Origin: Planctomycetota bacterium
Lineage (GTDB): Bacteria; Planctomycetota; Planctomycetia; Pirellulales; Lacipirellulaceae
NCBI GenBank assembly: GCA_013286045.1
Contig: JABDGM010000027.1
Coordinates: 1-46,171 of the forward strand
Direction: 5' to 3'
DNA length: 46,171 bases
Both the position numbers and the translations under genes were made by a program. The notes below the pieces were generated by a model. That model made no database searches. It had not been told where the DNA came from and worked only from the letters and a program-made list of their open reading frames with translations. How positions within the stretch are numbered: the first letter of the stretch is position 1; every line of letters starts with the position of its first letter. Positions 15,007 through 24,389 of this stretch are shown here, one piece after another.

Positions 15007-17541
15007 ATGGACAATTCCTTACGCCTCGAGGCGATCTTTTTTGCTGCATTAGAGATGGATTCGCCAGCCGAGCGCTCGGCGTACTTAGACGACGCCTGCG
15101 CAAATGACGGCGAGCTGCGGGCTAGTATCGAGAAAATGTTTGCCGCCCAAGCTGTCGCGGGCGCCTTTCTGGAACAGCCGGCAATCGTTGGTGGCGTCAA
15201 CGCTCGCGTCGACTTGGCGATTAGCGAGCGCGCCGGCAGCGTGATCGGCCCATACAAATTGCTTGAGCAAATCGGCGAAGGAGGGATGGGCGTCGTATTC
15301 ATGGCCGAGCAAACGCAGCCGATCGAGCGAACGGTCGCGATGAAAATCATCAAGCCCGGAATGGACACGCGGCACGTGATCGCTCGGTTCGAGGCCGAGC
15401 GACAGGCCTTGGCGATGATGGATCATCCTAACATCGCCCAGGTGCTCGATGCGGGCACAACGGAGAGCGGTCGGCCCTACTTTGTCATGGAACTGGTAAA
15501 GGGAGTTTCGATCACTAGATACTGCGACGACCGATGCTTACCAGTTCGCGCCCGGCTCAAACTGTTGTTACCCGTCTGCCAAGCGGTGCAGCATGCTCAT
15601 CAAAAGGGAATTATTCATCGCGACATCAAACCGACAAATATACTTGTGGCCGAATACGACGATCGCGCAGTCCCTAAAGTGATTGATTTCGGTGTCGCTA
15701 AGGCAACGATCCAGAAACTCACGGAACGCACGATGTTCACGGAGTTCGGCCAAGTGGTCGGCACCGTCGAGTACATGAGCCCGGAGCAAGCGAAGTTCAA
15801 CCAGCTGGATGTCGACACCCGCAGCGACATCTACTCGCTCGGCGTGCTGCTCTACGAACTTCTAACTGGTTCGACGCCTTTCGAGCGTCAGCGACTTCGC
15901 GATACGGCCTTTGATGAAGTGCTGCGAATTATCCGCGAAGAGGAACCGCCCACGCCTAGTGCGCGACTGAGCGTCTGCAGCTCACTTCCATCGATTGCCG
16001 CCAATCGTCAAACGGAGTCGGCTCGCCTGCGTAAAGAGGTGAGCGGTGAACTCGATTGGGTCGTCATGAAGGCGTTGGAGAAGGACCGCGACCGCCGCTA
16101 CGACTCGGCAAATCATTTCGCTGCCGATATCGAGCGGCACCTGTCCAATGAAACCGTCGAGGCCGTTCCTGCATCGGCCCTGTATCGAATCCGAAAATTC
16201 GTCCGCCGTCACAAACTTGGAGTCGCCGCAGGCACGGCAGTTTCTGCTGCGCTGCTGCTCGGCATCGCGGGGACGACGGGGGGAATGATTTGGGCATTGC
16301 GCGAGCGTAAGGCGGCCCAAACCAATGCCGCACTTGCAACTACGCAGGCGGAACGTAGCGACCAGGTGGCACGTTTCCTCGCCGACATGCTGCAAGGAGT
16401 AGCCCCCAGCGTGGCGATCGGCCGCGACACGACATTGCTGCGAGAAATCGTCGCCGAGACTGCCGATCGAATCGACAAAGATCTAGTCGATCAGCCCGAG
16501 GTGCAGGTGGCATTATATATTACCCTGGGCAAAGTTTACTTCGCATTGCAGCGGTACCAAGAGATGGAAGCGAACGCGCGTCGCACGCTGCAACTCTCGC
16601 GCGCTACCTACGGAGAAGAGAATACCGCCACCGCGGACGCTCTCGTTCAACTCGGGTGGTCGCAGCTTTTTCTGCGCAACATCAGCGACGGAGACGCCGT
16701 CATGCGGCATGCGATTGCGATGCAGCGAAAAGTGCGCGGCGCTGGCAGCGCTGAGGAAGCCGACGCACTTTGCGTATTGTCTGATCTCTTGCGTAATGAG
16801 TGGGACTCAGGCGGAGATCGTCGAGTGAAGCTCAGCGAAGCTGAATCCTTGGCCCGCGCCGGTCTCGCAATTCGAAGAAAGCGATTTGGGAATGAGAGGG
16901 GCGAAACCGCATGGGGGTTGCACACGTTGGCCGTAGTGCTCTGGGAAGAGCAAACGGAAGGCAAGCTTGCCGAAGCGGAGAGCACGATCCGCGAGGGAAT
17001 TGCGATTCGCCGGACAATATTTGGCGAGGAGCACCCGTTCCTCGCTTGGGACTACAAAGTGCTAGGAAAGATCTTGTATTCAAAACACAAACTTAATGAA
17101 GCGGAGGAATGCGTTCTTAAAGCACTCGCAACGATGGAAAGAATCGATGGCAAAGGGAAACTGAATCAAATGGATATGCGCGCCACGCTCGGCCAAATCT
17201 TCCGCGAGCGAGGCAAGTTGGCAGAAGCCGAAACGCAGTATCGGGAAGCGGTGGAGATCGGCTCGAAAGAAGTCGGACCAAGCTTCTTAGACTTGCCGAT
17301 CTATCTAACCCCGCTAGCGCAAATCCTCGCCGAGCAAGGTAAGCTCGCCGAAGCGCGAGCGACTTCGCAACGAGCTGTCGACATTTGCAAACAATACCCC
17401 GATCGGGTTTATCCAACAATCGAGACCAACGCGATCGCCGAGTTGCGCTATATCGCATCGCGGCTTGACGGCGATCAAGGCGCGTCGCATCTGTCTGCCG
17501 CTCCGCCAGAAATTCAAATGCCAAATGGATTTGTTGAGTAA
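15007..17541 (+). CDS. Membrane Ser/Thr protein kinase with TPR sensor region (island 1)
   Basis: 844 residues. An N-terminal helical segment (about 1-75) precedes the kinase domain (about 81-375) with GEGGMG (90-95), K113, HRD (204-206) and D227-F-G. A transmembrane helix follows at about 404-430 (VAAGTAVSAALLLGIAGTTGG). The C-terminal 400 residues are tetratricopeptide-like repeats, for example LGQIFRERGKLAEAETQYREA and LAQILAEQGKLAEARATSQRA, probably a protein-binding surface outside the membrane. It follows its ECF sigma factor, and kinase-to-sigma signalling is the likely role. The kinase half is closely similar to the kinase at 25053, so the two islands are paralogous. Confidence 0.95.
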   Translation: MDNSLRLEAIFFAALEMDSPAERSAYLDDACANDGELRASIEKMFAAQAVAGAFLEQPAIVGGVNARVDLAISERAGSVIGPYKLLEQIGEGGMGVVFMAEQTQPIERTVAMKIIKPGMDTRHVIARFEAERQALAMMDHPNIAQVLDAGTTESGRPYFVMELVKGVSITRYCDDRCLPVRARLKLLLPVCQAVQHAHQKGIIHRDIKPTNILVAEYDDRAVPKVIDFGVAKATIQKLTERTMFTEFGQVVGTVEYMSPEQAKFNQLDVDTRSDIYSLGVLLYELLTGSTPFERQRLRDTAFDEVLRIIREEEPPTPSARLSVCSSLPSIAANRQTESARLRKEVSGELDWVVMKALEKDRDRRYDSANHFAADIERHLSNETVEAVPASALYRIRKFVRRHKLGVAAGTAVSAALLLGIAGTTGGMIWALRERKAAQTNAALATTQAERSDQVARFLADMLQGVAPSVAIGRDTTLLREIVAETADRIDKDLVDQPEVQVALYITLGKVYFALQRYQEMEANARRTLQLSRATYGEENTATADALVQLGWSQLFLRNISDGDAVMRHAIAMQRKVRGAGSAEEADALCVLSDLLRNEWDSGGDRRVKLSEAESLARAGLAIRRKRFGNERGETAWGLHTLAVVLWEEQTEGKLAEAESTIREGIAIRRTIFGEEHPFLAWDYKVLGKILYSKHKLNEAEECVLKALATMERIDGKGKLNQMDMRATLGQIFRERGKLAEAETQYREAVEIGSKEVGPSFLDLPIYLTPLAQILAEQGKLAEARATSQRAVDICKQYPDRVYPTIETNAIAELRYIASRLDGDQGASHLSAAPPEIQMPNGFVE

Positions 17542-17582
17542 CCAGATTTGAGGTGGCCCGGCGCGGTCCACAAATCCTCATT

Positions 17583-17608
17583 CGCGGCATGGCACTAGCT
17601 GTGCCGCG
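17583..17608 (+). terminator. Possible stem-loop after the TPR kinase
   Basis: CGCGGCA (17583-17589) pairs with TGCCGCG (17602-17608), 42 bp after the kinase stop. The loop is 12 nt and the downstream sequence is only mildly T-rich, so termination is uncertain. Confidence 0.3.
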
Positions 17609-17688
17609 ATCTTCTCCGTTTCTTAGCGCAATTCTTCGCGTGAAATACGGTTCCACCGCCGTAGTCGCCCAGTAACCTTCCGTTTCTG

Positions 17689-17725
17689 TGAGGGGTTCAC
17701 TGGCCGTACGTCGCATTGCTAGTAG
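17689..17725 (+). promoter_or_regulatory. Candidate ECF promoter B, upstream of cargo gene at 17794
   Basis: TGAGGGGTTC (17689-17698), 11 nt, GTCGCATTG (17710-17718), 3 nt, GTAG (17722-17725): the same two-part element and spacing as 14957-14993. It lies about 70 bp before the start codon and indicates that the cargo gene is transcribed separately from the kinase but by the same regulator. Confidence 0.6.
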
Positions 17726-17793
17726 CGGATATCCCGACAAAGACGCGATCTCGATACACCGCCACCAACCAGACTCATCGCTGGGAAAACACC

Positions 17794-20790
17794 ATGAAAA
17801 TGCATATCGAAGTCCGGCCGGTTGCTTCTGGCGTCAGTGGCTCAGGCGGTATTGCACGTAACGCCATCCCTGAGCGGGCGTCGTTTGTGTCGCTTATGTT
17901 CGCCGCGGCTGGATCGACTATTCGTCGCAGCCAGCCGAAGTTTGCAAATTATTTAGTGGCCCATGCTCACAGTTCGCCGCCTTGGCTGAACCTCACCGTC
18001 GGCATCATTGCGTTGCTTGCCGCCGCGCCGACTTTCGCCGCCACGTGGGTGTGGACCGGCGCGGCTGGCAACGACCACTGGACCAACACCCCGAATTGGA
18101 ATCCGGTCTCGGCAGTGCCGAACAATGGTACCGCCGACGTAAGTTTTGGGCCAACGGCCAGGCTGACTCCCGACATGAACGCGAACTGGAGCGTCAACTC
18201 GGTGAATTTCCTCAGCGGCGCACCCGCATTAACTCTCGGCTCTAGCACGAGCTCAACCCTCACCATTGGGGCCGGCGGGATCACAAACAACGATACAGAC
18301 AACGAGACAATTACCCATGCGATCAACCTCAGCGCGGCGCAGACATGGAATGCCAACGCGGGCGAATTAGATATCAACGGCGCAATCAACAACGGCGGAA
18401 ACCTGCTGACGCTGAATACGGTCGTGGGAGACATTATCCTGCCAGGGGCGCTTAGTGGCAGCGGCGGACTCGTGAAGACCGGGCGGCGCTACCTAGTCCT
18501 GCAAGGTGTGAATAGCTTTACGGGCGCGACGACCGTAAACAGCGGGACAGTCTGGTTGGGTGGAACGGCGAGCACCGCCGGGTTCGCTGCTATTCCCGGA
18601 GATCTCAACATCGGCGATGGCGTAGGCACGGACATCGACAAAGTGGTCAATCTCCTGAGCAACCGCATCGCTGACACGGCAACGGTCAACGTATTCCCGA
18701 CCGGCGCCTGGGAATTGTTTGGCGGAGTCAACGTCTCCGAAACCATCACCAATTTGAACATTCTTTCAACTGGCGTCTCCGGCGCAGCATTGATCACGGT
18801 CAACAACACGCTGGCGATCCTCGGGAATGTGACCATGACGGGCGGTACGGTTGCCGCGTTAGACGGTTCGAGTACGCTCTCGCTCAAGGGAAATCTCACC
18901 ACGAACGCCACGGATCTCGTCGCCAGCATCAATAGCAATCTAGATCTCAACAGCCGGGCTCACACGTTCACGATCGGCGATGGCACTGCGCAAAATGACC
19001 TGGATGTAACCGGCGTCGTCTCCAACGGCTCAATTACAAAGGCAGACCTCGGCACTCTGCGGCTCGCCGGCGCGAATACATTTGCCGGCGGCACGACACT
19101 CAACGCCGGAACATTGGCTCTTGGCAGCGACAACGCTTTGGGCACAGGCGCGCTGACAATTGCCGGCGGTGCGATCCAGGCCGACGGTGCGTCCCGCTTG
19201 ATTCCCAATGCGGTAAACCTTAATGTCCCTATCACTCTGACAGACAGTCTTGATCTCACATTAAGCGGCCCCATCAGCGGCACTGGCGGCGTTACCAAGA
19301 CTGGAACAGGAACACTCACGCTAGCCGGCGTGAACTCCTTCACTGGCGGGATCAGTGTCACTGCTGGCACTCTCACCCAAAGTGGCGGCGCGTTGACGGG
19401 AGTTGTGAACAATCAAGCTTCATTCGTTTACAACGGCGGCACGTTCTCCGGGCAGCTTCTAAACCATGGATCGGCAACCTTTAATACAACTTCCTTCACC
19501 GCGGGCAACGGCGTGGTCAACTTCACGAGCTTGACCGCGGGCAACGGGTTCACATTCACCTTCAATGGCAGCGGGCTAGAAAACAACGGCTTGGTGACAG
19601 TCGCCGCCGGCGGCAGCGTAATCGCCACGAGTGTTGCGAACCAAAATGAGTTTCTTGTTAACGGCTCGGCGACCGCCGCAACGTTCACGAACTCTGGTTT
19701 GCTACATGGCACAGGTCAGGTGACGGCGGCCGTGACGAACTCCGGCAGCGGAGACGTCCGCATTGTCGCTACAGACCACTTACGCTTCGCTGGGGCCAGC
19801 TTTACCAATCAGGCCCTAATCGAAGCGGTCGGCAGCGTTCCCAATCCGGCCGAAGTCGAATTCCTCAGCCCGATCATCAACACAACGGCCAACGGATTGA
19901 TTGCCGGCAGCAACAGCTTGTATCGGTTCACCGGCGGTCTGACGAACCAAGCAAATTTCGCTCTAAGCATCGGCACGAACAATGTGTTCGGCGATGTGAC
20001 AAATTCCGCGACAGGCACTATCATCGTCAGCGGCGGCGCCGGCGCTACGTTTTACGACGACATTGTTCAGAACGGCACGTTCCGCGTCAGCAAAGTGGGT
20101 TCGACGAGCAGTGTCGCCGTTGTCTTGGGCGCTTTTTCGGGCTCCGGGGGCAGCACCGGAGGCGGCGATATTTTCTTCGAGGGCGATCTCCGCCCTGGCA
20201 ATAGTCCCGCAGCGGTCACTTATGACAACAACGTAGGTATTGGTGCCGGTGCCCGGCTCGAAATTGAACTAGGCGGCAATACTCCCGGCAGTCAGTACGA
20301 TCAGGTACACGTAAACGGCGCGCTAACGCTCAGCGGCACGTTGGCGGTATCGCTCATCAACGGCTATTCGCCAACAGCCGGCGCCTCATTCGACATTCTC
20401 GACTGGAGCAGCCTCGCCGGCACGTTTTCCGCATTGCAATTACCGGCCCTCCCCGGCGGTCTCACGTGGAATACCTCGCGACTATATACGACAGGGGTTT
20501 TGAGTATCGGACTGTCTGGTGATTACAACGGCAACGGCACGGTTGATGCTGCCGACTATGTCATCTGGCGCGACGGTCTCGGCGTGAACTACACGCAGAA
20601 CGACTACAACGTGTGGCGTTCTAACTTCGGCCACACCGCCGGCAGCGGCGCGAGCGCCACGCTCGCGCGTGGGGTCATTCCAGAACCTTCGAGCGTCATT
20701 GAACTGATAATTTGCGCGACTTTCGGAATCGCATTGCGCTTGCGTGGAGCAGGGCAACCCAAATTGGAGCATCCGCACGAGTTGCTTTGA
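17794..20790 (+). CDS. Secreted PEP-CTERM protein with autotransporter-type beta-strand repeats and dockerin-like loop
   Basis: About 998 residues from the ATG at 17794. A hydrophobic export segment (LTVGIIALLAAAPTFAA) lies unusually far in, at about 67-84, so either the leader is extended or the true start is later. The body is a repetitive beta-helix with at least three autotransporter-associated strand repeats (GGVTKTGTGTLTLAGVNSF and similar). A conserved terminal module (YDQVHVNGALTLSGTLAVSL ... WNTSRLYTTGVLSI) leads to a dockerin-like Ca2+ loop (GDYNGNGTVDAADYVIWRDG) and a PEP-CTERM tail (VIPEPSS, hydrophobic stretch, Arg). It should be sorted by an exosortase, not present here. It is first cargo of island 1. 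Confidence 0.9.
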   Translation: MKMHIEVRPVASGVSGSGGIARNAIPERASFVSLMFAAAGSTIRRSQPKFANYLVAHAHSSPPWLNLTVGIIALLAAAPTFAATWVWTGAAGNDHWTNTPNWNPVSAVPNNGTADVSFGPTARLTPDMNANWSVNSVNFLSGAPALTLGSSTSSTLTIGAGGITNNDTDNETITHAINLSAAQTWNANAGELDINGAINNGGNLLTLNTVVGDIILPGALSGSGGLVKTGRRYLVLQGVNSFTGATTVNSGTVWLGGTASTAGFAAIPGDLNIGDGVGTDIDKVVNLLSNRIADTATVNVFPTGAWELFGGVNVSETITNLNILSTGVSGAALITVNNTLAILGNVTMTGGTVAALDGSSTLSLKGNLTTNATDLVASINSNLDLNSRAHTFTIGDGTAQNDLDVTGVVSNGSITKADLGTLRLAGANTFAGGTTLNAGTLALGSDNALGTGALTIAGGAIQADGASRLIPNAVNLNVPITLTDSLDLTLSGPISGTGGVTKTGTGTLTLAGVNSFTGGISVTAGTLTQSGGALTGVVNNQASFVYNGGTFSGQLLNHGSATFNTTSFTAGNGVVNFTSLTAGNGFTFTFNGSGLENNGLVTVAAGGSVIATSVANQNEFLVNGSATAATFTNSGLLHGTGQVTAAVTNSGSGDVRIVATDHLRFAGASFTNQALIEAVGSVPNPAEVEFLSPIINTTANGLIAGSNSLYRFTGGLTNQANFALSIGTNNVFGDVTNSATGTIIVSGGAGATFYDDIVQNGTFRVSKVGSTSSVAVVLGAFSGSGGSTGGGDIFFEGDLRPGNSPAAVTYDNNVGIGAGARLEIELGGNTPGSQYDQVHVNGALTLSGTLAVSLINGYSPTAGASFDILDWSSLAGTFSALQLPALPGGLTWNTSRLYTTGVLSIGLSGDYNGNGTVDAADYVIWRDGLGVNYTQNDYNVWRSNFGHTAGSGASATLARGVIPEPSSVIELIICATFGIALRLRGAGQPKLEHPHELL

Positions 20791-20834
20791 AGCGCCGCCA
20801 GCATACTTAGATCCCTAACCAAGAGGTAGTACTA

Positions 20835-21839
20835 ATGAAAACTCCAATTGCTTTCGCAGCGCGGTTTGGCACCACTGCACTCTTCGTCGCGAGTCTCATG
20901 GAAGCGACTCATACCTTCGCCGGTCAGATAAATGAAACCGTGACGAGTATCCTACCGGGCTTCAGCCAGGGCGCGAGTCAAGCCAACGTCGAGAACAGCA
21001 CATTGATGCCATTAATACTCGACGCACCGAATGAAGACGACGGATTCGCTGGTGCCAATCTCAATGGTTCGGCCGGCATTGCCTCCCTCAGCGCGCACGC
21101 CTGCTCGGGACCGACGGGCGGCGAAGGGGGGTTTTTCGTTGGCGGGGCAACAGGAGGCGCGAGTATAGATTACTCGGCGTCCTACCAAATCACCTCAACT
21201 ACGCTGCCCTTCGGGGCACCAGTGTTCGTCTATTTAGTCGCAAACGGCGCCCGATCGGAATCCGTAGCGTTTGATTCGGATCCTAACAACCCAAGTTCAA
21301 CCAACGTCGCTGGCGTAAGTGGCGAGGGCCATATCAATTTCAGCGTTGGGTCGAGCCAGTACGCGTTTCCGGGCACATTCGTCCACTCGAATAACTATTT
21401 TGATGGTGAGCAGAAATTTAAGACAGGCCTCTTCAATGGGCAAGATACAACGCAGCTGGGGACGGTTGTTGGTGGGACATTCGAGAGGAGCGTCGTTCCG
21501 GCACACGTTGGCGACAATGTCAGCGTAGCGGTTATTGCAGGAATTACTACCACCAGCGGTGCGATCGTCGGAGCGGACAACCAAGCTGACACCGAGGTCG
21601 TTTTGAACTGGGGAATTAGCCCGTTCAGCGACGACATTCAACTCGTATCACTAACCGGTGGACCTGCGCCGCCCGCCGGAGCTCCATCGCTCGACCAAGT
21701 GCTAACGCTGGTGCCGCCGCGACCACCCACCGTTGATGGCGGAGTTCCCGAGCCTTCCACCATTGCACTACTCGCAATCGTGTTTTGCATTCGAGGTCGT
21801 CGTTTTGGCACATCACGGAGACAACACCATGCTTCATGA
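20835..21839 (+). CDS. Secreted PEP-CTERM protein of unknown function
   Basis: 334 residues with an N-terminal signal peptide (FGTTALFVASLMEATHTFAG). The mature part is Gly/Ser/Asn-rich and beta-like, with no domain I recognise. The C-terminus is GVPEPSTIALLAIVFCIRGRRF, a PEP-CTERM sorting signal whose hydrophobic segment is short. GAGG lies about 10 nt before the ATG. The last 11 bp overlap the start of the next cargo gene, so translation of the two is probably coupled. Confidence 0.85.
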   Translation: MKTPIAFAARFGTTALFVASLMEATHTFAGQINETVTSILPGFSQGASQANVENSTLMPLILDAPNEDDGFAGANLNGSAGIASLSAHACSGPTGGEGGFFVGGATGGASIDYSASYQITSTTLPFGAPVFVYLVANGARSESVAFDSDPNNPSSTNVAGVSGEGHINFSVGSSQYAFPGTFVHSNNYFDGEQKFKTGLFNGQDTTQLGTVVGGTFERSVVPAHVGDNVSVAVIAGITTTSGAIVGADNQADTEVVLNWGISPFSDDIQLVSLTGGPAPPAGAPSLDQVLTLVPPRPPTVDGGVPEPSTIALLAIVFCIRGRRFGTSRRQHHAS

Positions 21840-24099
21840 ACACGCAAGGAAAGCGATCCGTCCCATCACTTTCGTATTCGCTGCGACTTATCTATTGGCA
21901 TCGACCGCGACCACCAGAGCAGCCACCCGGTCGTGGAACAGCGGCACGGGCAATTGGAGTACAGGCAGTAACTGGACGATTGCGGGCGTGCCGGCGGCGG
22001 GAGACACAATCACGATCGGGCCGTTCAGTACGGGTGCCGCACGGATCGTTACGTATGACTACACCGGCTCTGCGGTCACTCTCAACTCGCTGGAGATTGA
22101 TCTGACGGGGCCCGGCGCGACAACCACGACATTGTCGATGCCGGCCAATAACCTCACCTCGCTTTTCGAGTACGTGGGCTACGGCGGCCGAGGCACCTTC
22201 GAACAAAGTGGTGGCACGAACACTATCGCGGCCGGCGCAGGCTATCTCGACGTGGGCGTTTTTGGCGGCGCATCTGGCACTTACAATCTCAGCGGAAGTG
22301 GGAACCTGACAGCGAACACGAACGAATACGTCGGCGACATCGGCACCGGCCTGTTTCACCAAACCGGCGGCACGAACATGATCGTCGGCGCCGCGAATAA
22401 CTTGTTCCTCGGATACAACGTCAGTGGGGCCAGCGGAACCTATCTGCTCGATGCCGGCTCCCTATCAGTCGGCGGCTCCGAAAACATCGGTTACAAAGTT
22501 CCGGGCGCCTTCACACAGACTGGCGGTATGAACGTGGCCAGTAGCCTTTTAGTTGGCGCGTCTGGAGCAACGGGTACTTATTCGCTCAGCGGTGGGGGTA
22601 CGCTGCATACGGGCGACGGCCAGATGGGAAACACAAGCACCAGCACCACTGGTAACGTCACCGTCACGGATCCGAGTTCGCAATGGGAGATTGACAACAA
22701 TCTCCTCTGCTCCAGAGGTACTCTTACCGTTCAAAACCAAGCTCTAGTGTTCGTAAATTCCGATGTCTCGATCGGTGGCGCGGGGGCGGTCATCGTCACT
22801 GGCGGTACACTGCGATTGAACACCGTGAACAGCGGTTTGCAATTCCTGATAATCACTTCGGGCACTCTACAACTCGGCGGAGACCGGACATTCGGTTCGG
22901 ACACGATCATCAACTCGAAGTTCGGATCCGCTCCAGTCATTCCCAACGGCAAGGGATTATCGGTCGAGGGCACGGCGACGGTTCCGGCGGGTACGAACGT
23001 GCAACTTTCTGGTGGCACGCTTATCGCCGGGACACTGCTCATGTCACCAGGAAGTCGGATCACGACATCTCAATCGTCCGTAGTTTCCGGTTCGGTCATC
23101 GTGCCTGCCGGCGCAACTGTTGATGCCACGGCCGGCGATCTCAACCTGGGAAACGTGAGCAAGGTGGATGGCGTTTACTGCAATGGCAAGCTGCAAGTTG
23201 GTTCGTACACCCTCACCTTATCCGATGCCAACGACGCTGTACTCGACTCGGCCGCGCTCGCCACACTTGGTAGCGGCACGACCCCTGGTACGCTCACCGC
23301 CAACAATGGCTTGACGCTCGACTTCGGCGGCAACATCACGGGGTTCGGCACGGTCAACACGCCGAACAACGTGGCCAAGCCGCTGATCAACAACGGCCAC
23401 ATCACTGGCAATATCGGTGAACCAATCACCCTGCCCGGCTATGTGAAAGGAGTTGGCACATTCGATAATGTAACTTTCACCGGCACTTTTTCGCCAGGCT
23501 TGTCGCCGACTCAACTGATCGTCGGCAACATCTCCTTATCGTCCAGTAACACGCTCGTGATGGAGATCGATGGCACGTCGCCGGGCGGCGGATACGATCA
23601 GATCATTTCGTCCGGCGAACTTGATTTGGGCGGCACGCTTCAACTCGCGCTGATCAATGGCTTCACGCCTTCGGCGGGACAGGCGTTCAATCTGTTCGAC
23701 TGGGGAGCGGTGAGTGGCACATTCAATAACTTGTCGCTACCCACCGTCGCCGGCCTATCCTGGAACACGTCGCAACTTTATACGACCGGCGTCGTGAGTT
23801 TGGTGTCCGCGGGCCTCGCCGGCGACTACAACGCCGACGGTGTCGTTAACGCTGCCGACTACGTTGTTTGGCGCGAGAACCTAGGCACGATGAACGTGTT
23901 ACCTAATGACGCCATCGGTGGCCAAATTGGATCGCCGCAGTACAATCAGTGGCGCGCCCACTTCGGTCAATCCGCCGGTAGCGGATCGAGAGCCTCCTCG
24001 AGTGTCGCTGTGCCCGAGCCCGCTTTCGTGGTAATGCTTGTCACCGGAGTGCTCGCGCTTTGCGCCAGTCGACACGCAAGAGTTCTGCCAACTCGCTAA
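21829..24099 (+). CDS. Secreted PEP-CTERM protein with beta-strand repeats and dockerin-like loop
   Basis: 757 residues from the ATG at 21829 (MLHEHARKAIRP), which overlaps the preceding gene's stop by 11 bp; the frame is open further upstream, but that part is inside the previous gene. Signal peptide ends near STATTRAAT. The body has SWNSGTGNWSTGSNW and many Gly-rich strand repeats (GASGTYNLSGSGNL, GATGTYSLSGGGTL). The terminal module (GGYDQIISSGELDLGGTL ... WNTSQLYTTGVVSL) matches that of the 17794 protein, then the dockerin-like loop GDYNADGVVNAADYVVWRE and the PEP-CTERM tail AVPEPAFVVMLVTGVLALCASRH follow. Probably a surface or matrix protein. Confidence 0.9.
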   Translation: MLHEHARKAIRPITFVFAATYLLASTATTRAATRSWNSGTGNWSTGSNWTIAGVPAAGDTITIGPFSTGAARIVTYDYTGSAVTLNSLEIDLTGPGATTTTLSMPANNLTSLFEYVGYGGRGTFEQSGGTNTIAAGAGYLDVGVFGGASGTYNLSGSGNLTANTNEYVGDIGTGLFHQTGGTNMIVGAANNLFLGYNVSGASGTYLLDAGSLSVGGSENIGYKVPGAFTQTGGMNVASSLLVGASGATGTYSLSGGGTLHTGDGQMGNTSTSTTGNVTVTDPSSQWEIDNNLLCSRGTLTVQNQALVFVNSDVSIGGAGAVIVTGGTLRLNTVNSGLQFLIITSGTLQLGGDRTFGSDTIINSKFGSAPVIPNGKGLSVEGTATVPAGTNVQLSGGTLIAGTLLMSPGSRITTSQSSVVSGSVIVPAGATVDATAGDLNLGNVSKVDGVYCNGKLQVGSYTLTLSDANDAVLDSAALATLGSGTTPGTLTANNGLTLDFGGNITGFGTVNTPNNVAKPLINNGHITGNIGEPITLPGYVKGVGTFDNVTFTGTFSPGLSPTQLIVGNISLSSSNTLVMEIDGTSPGGGYDQIISSGELDLGGTLQLALINGFTPSAGQAFNLFDWGAVSGTFNNLSLPTVAGLSWNTSQLYTTGVVSLVSAGLAGDYNADGVVNAADYVVWRENLGTMNVLPNDAIGGQIGSPQYNQWRAHFGQSAGSGSRASSSVAVPEPAFVVMLVTGVLALCASRHARVLPTR

Positions 24100-24373
24100 G
24101 GTTTGTTGTTTGCCCGCAATCAGCCGATTTTGGTAGGCAGCCGCACGCCTAGGAGTGACGCTATGCGCAAGGACGAACCGTCCCTAGACGCACGTTTTGT
24201 ACCTTAATGCGGCAGTCAAATGGGGCCGGAACAGCCGGAATTATACCGAGACAACGGTCGTTTCTCGACACGCCTGACACCTGACGAATTTTTGGACGGC
24301 TAGACAGAACCCCGTGTCCATTTATTAGTCGAACGCGACGGCACGCTCTCACTTCAGCGCCTCGAGACCGTGT

Positions 24374-24379
24374 TACAAT
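24374..24379 (+). promoter_or_regulatory. Putative -10 box of the island 2 ECF sigma gene
   Basis: TACAAT 11 bp before the start codon at 24390, in GTGTTACAATC, similar to GGTACAATTG before the paralogous ECF gene at 14364. No convincing -35 is seen. If used, the mRNA would have a very short leader. The surrounding 24100-24389 has no gene. Confidence 0.35.
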
Positions 24380-24389
24380 CAAGGAATCC

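Noticed and set aside
17794-24099. Internal DNA repeats in the two large beta-strand proteins considered as a CRISPR-like or satellite array
   Set aside because: The repetition is at protein level (Gly-rich strand repeats) with variable DNA and no constant spacer length.
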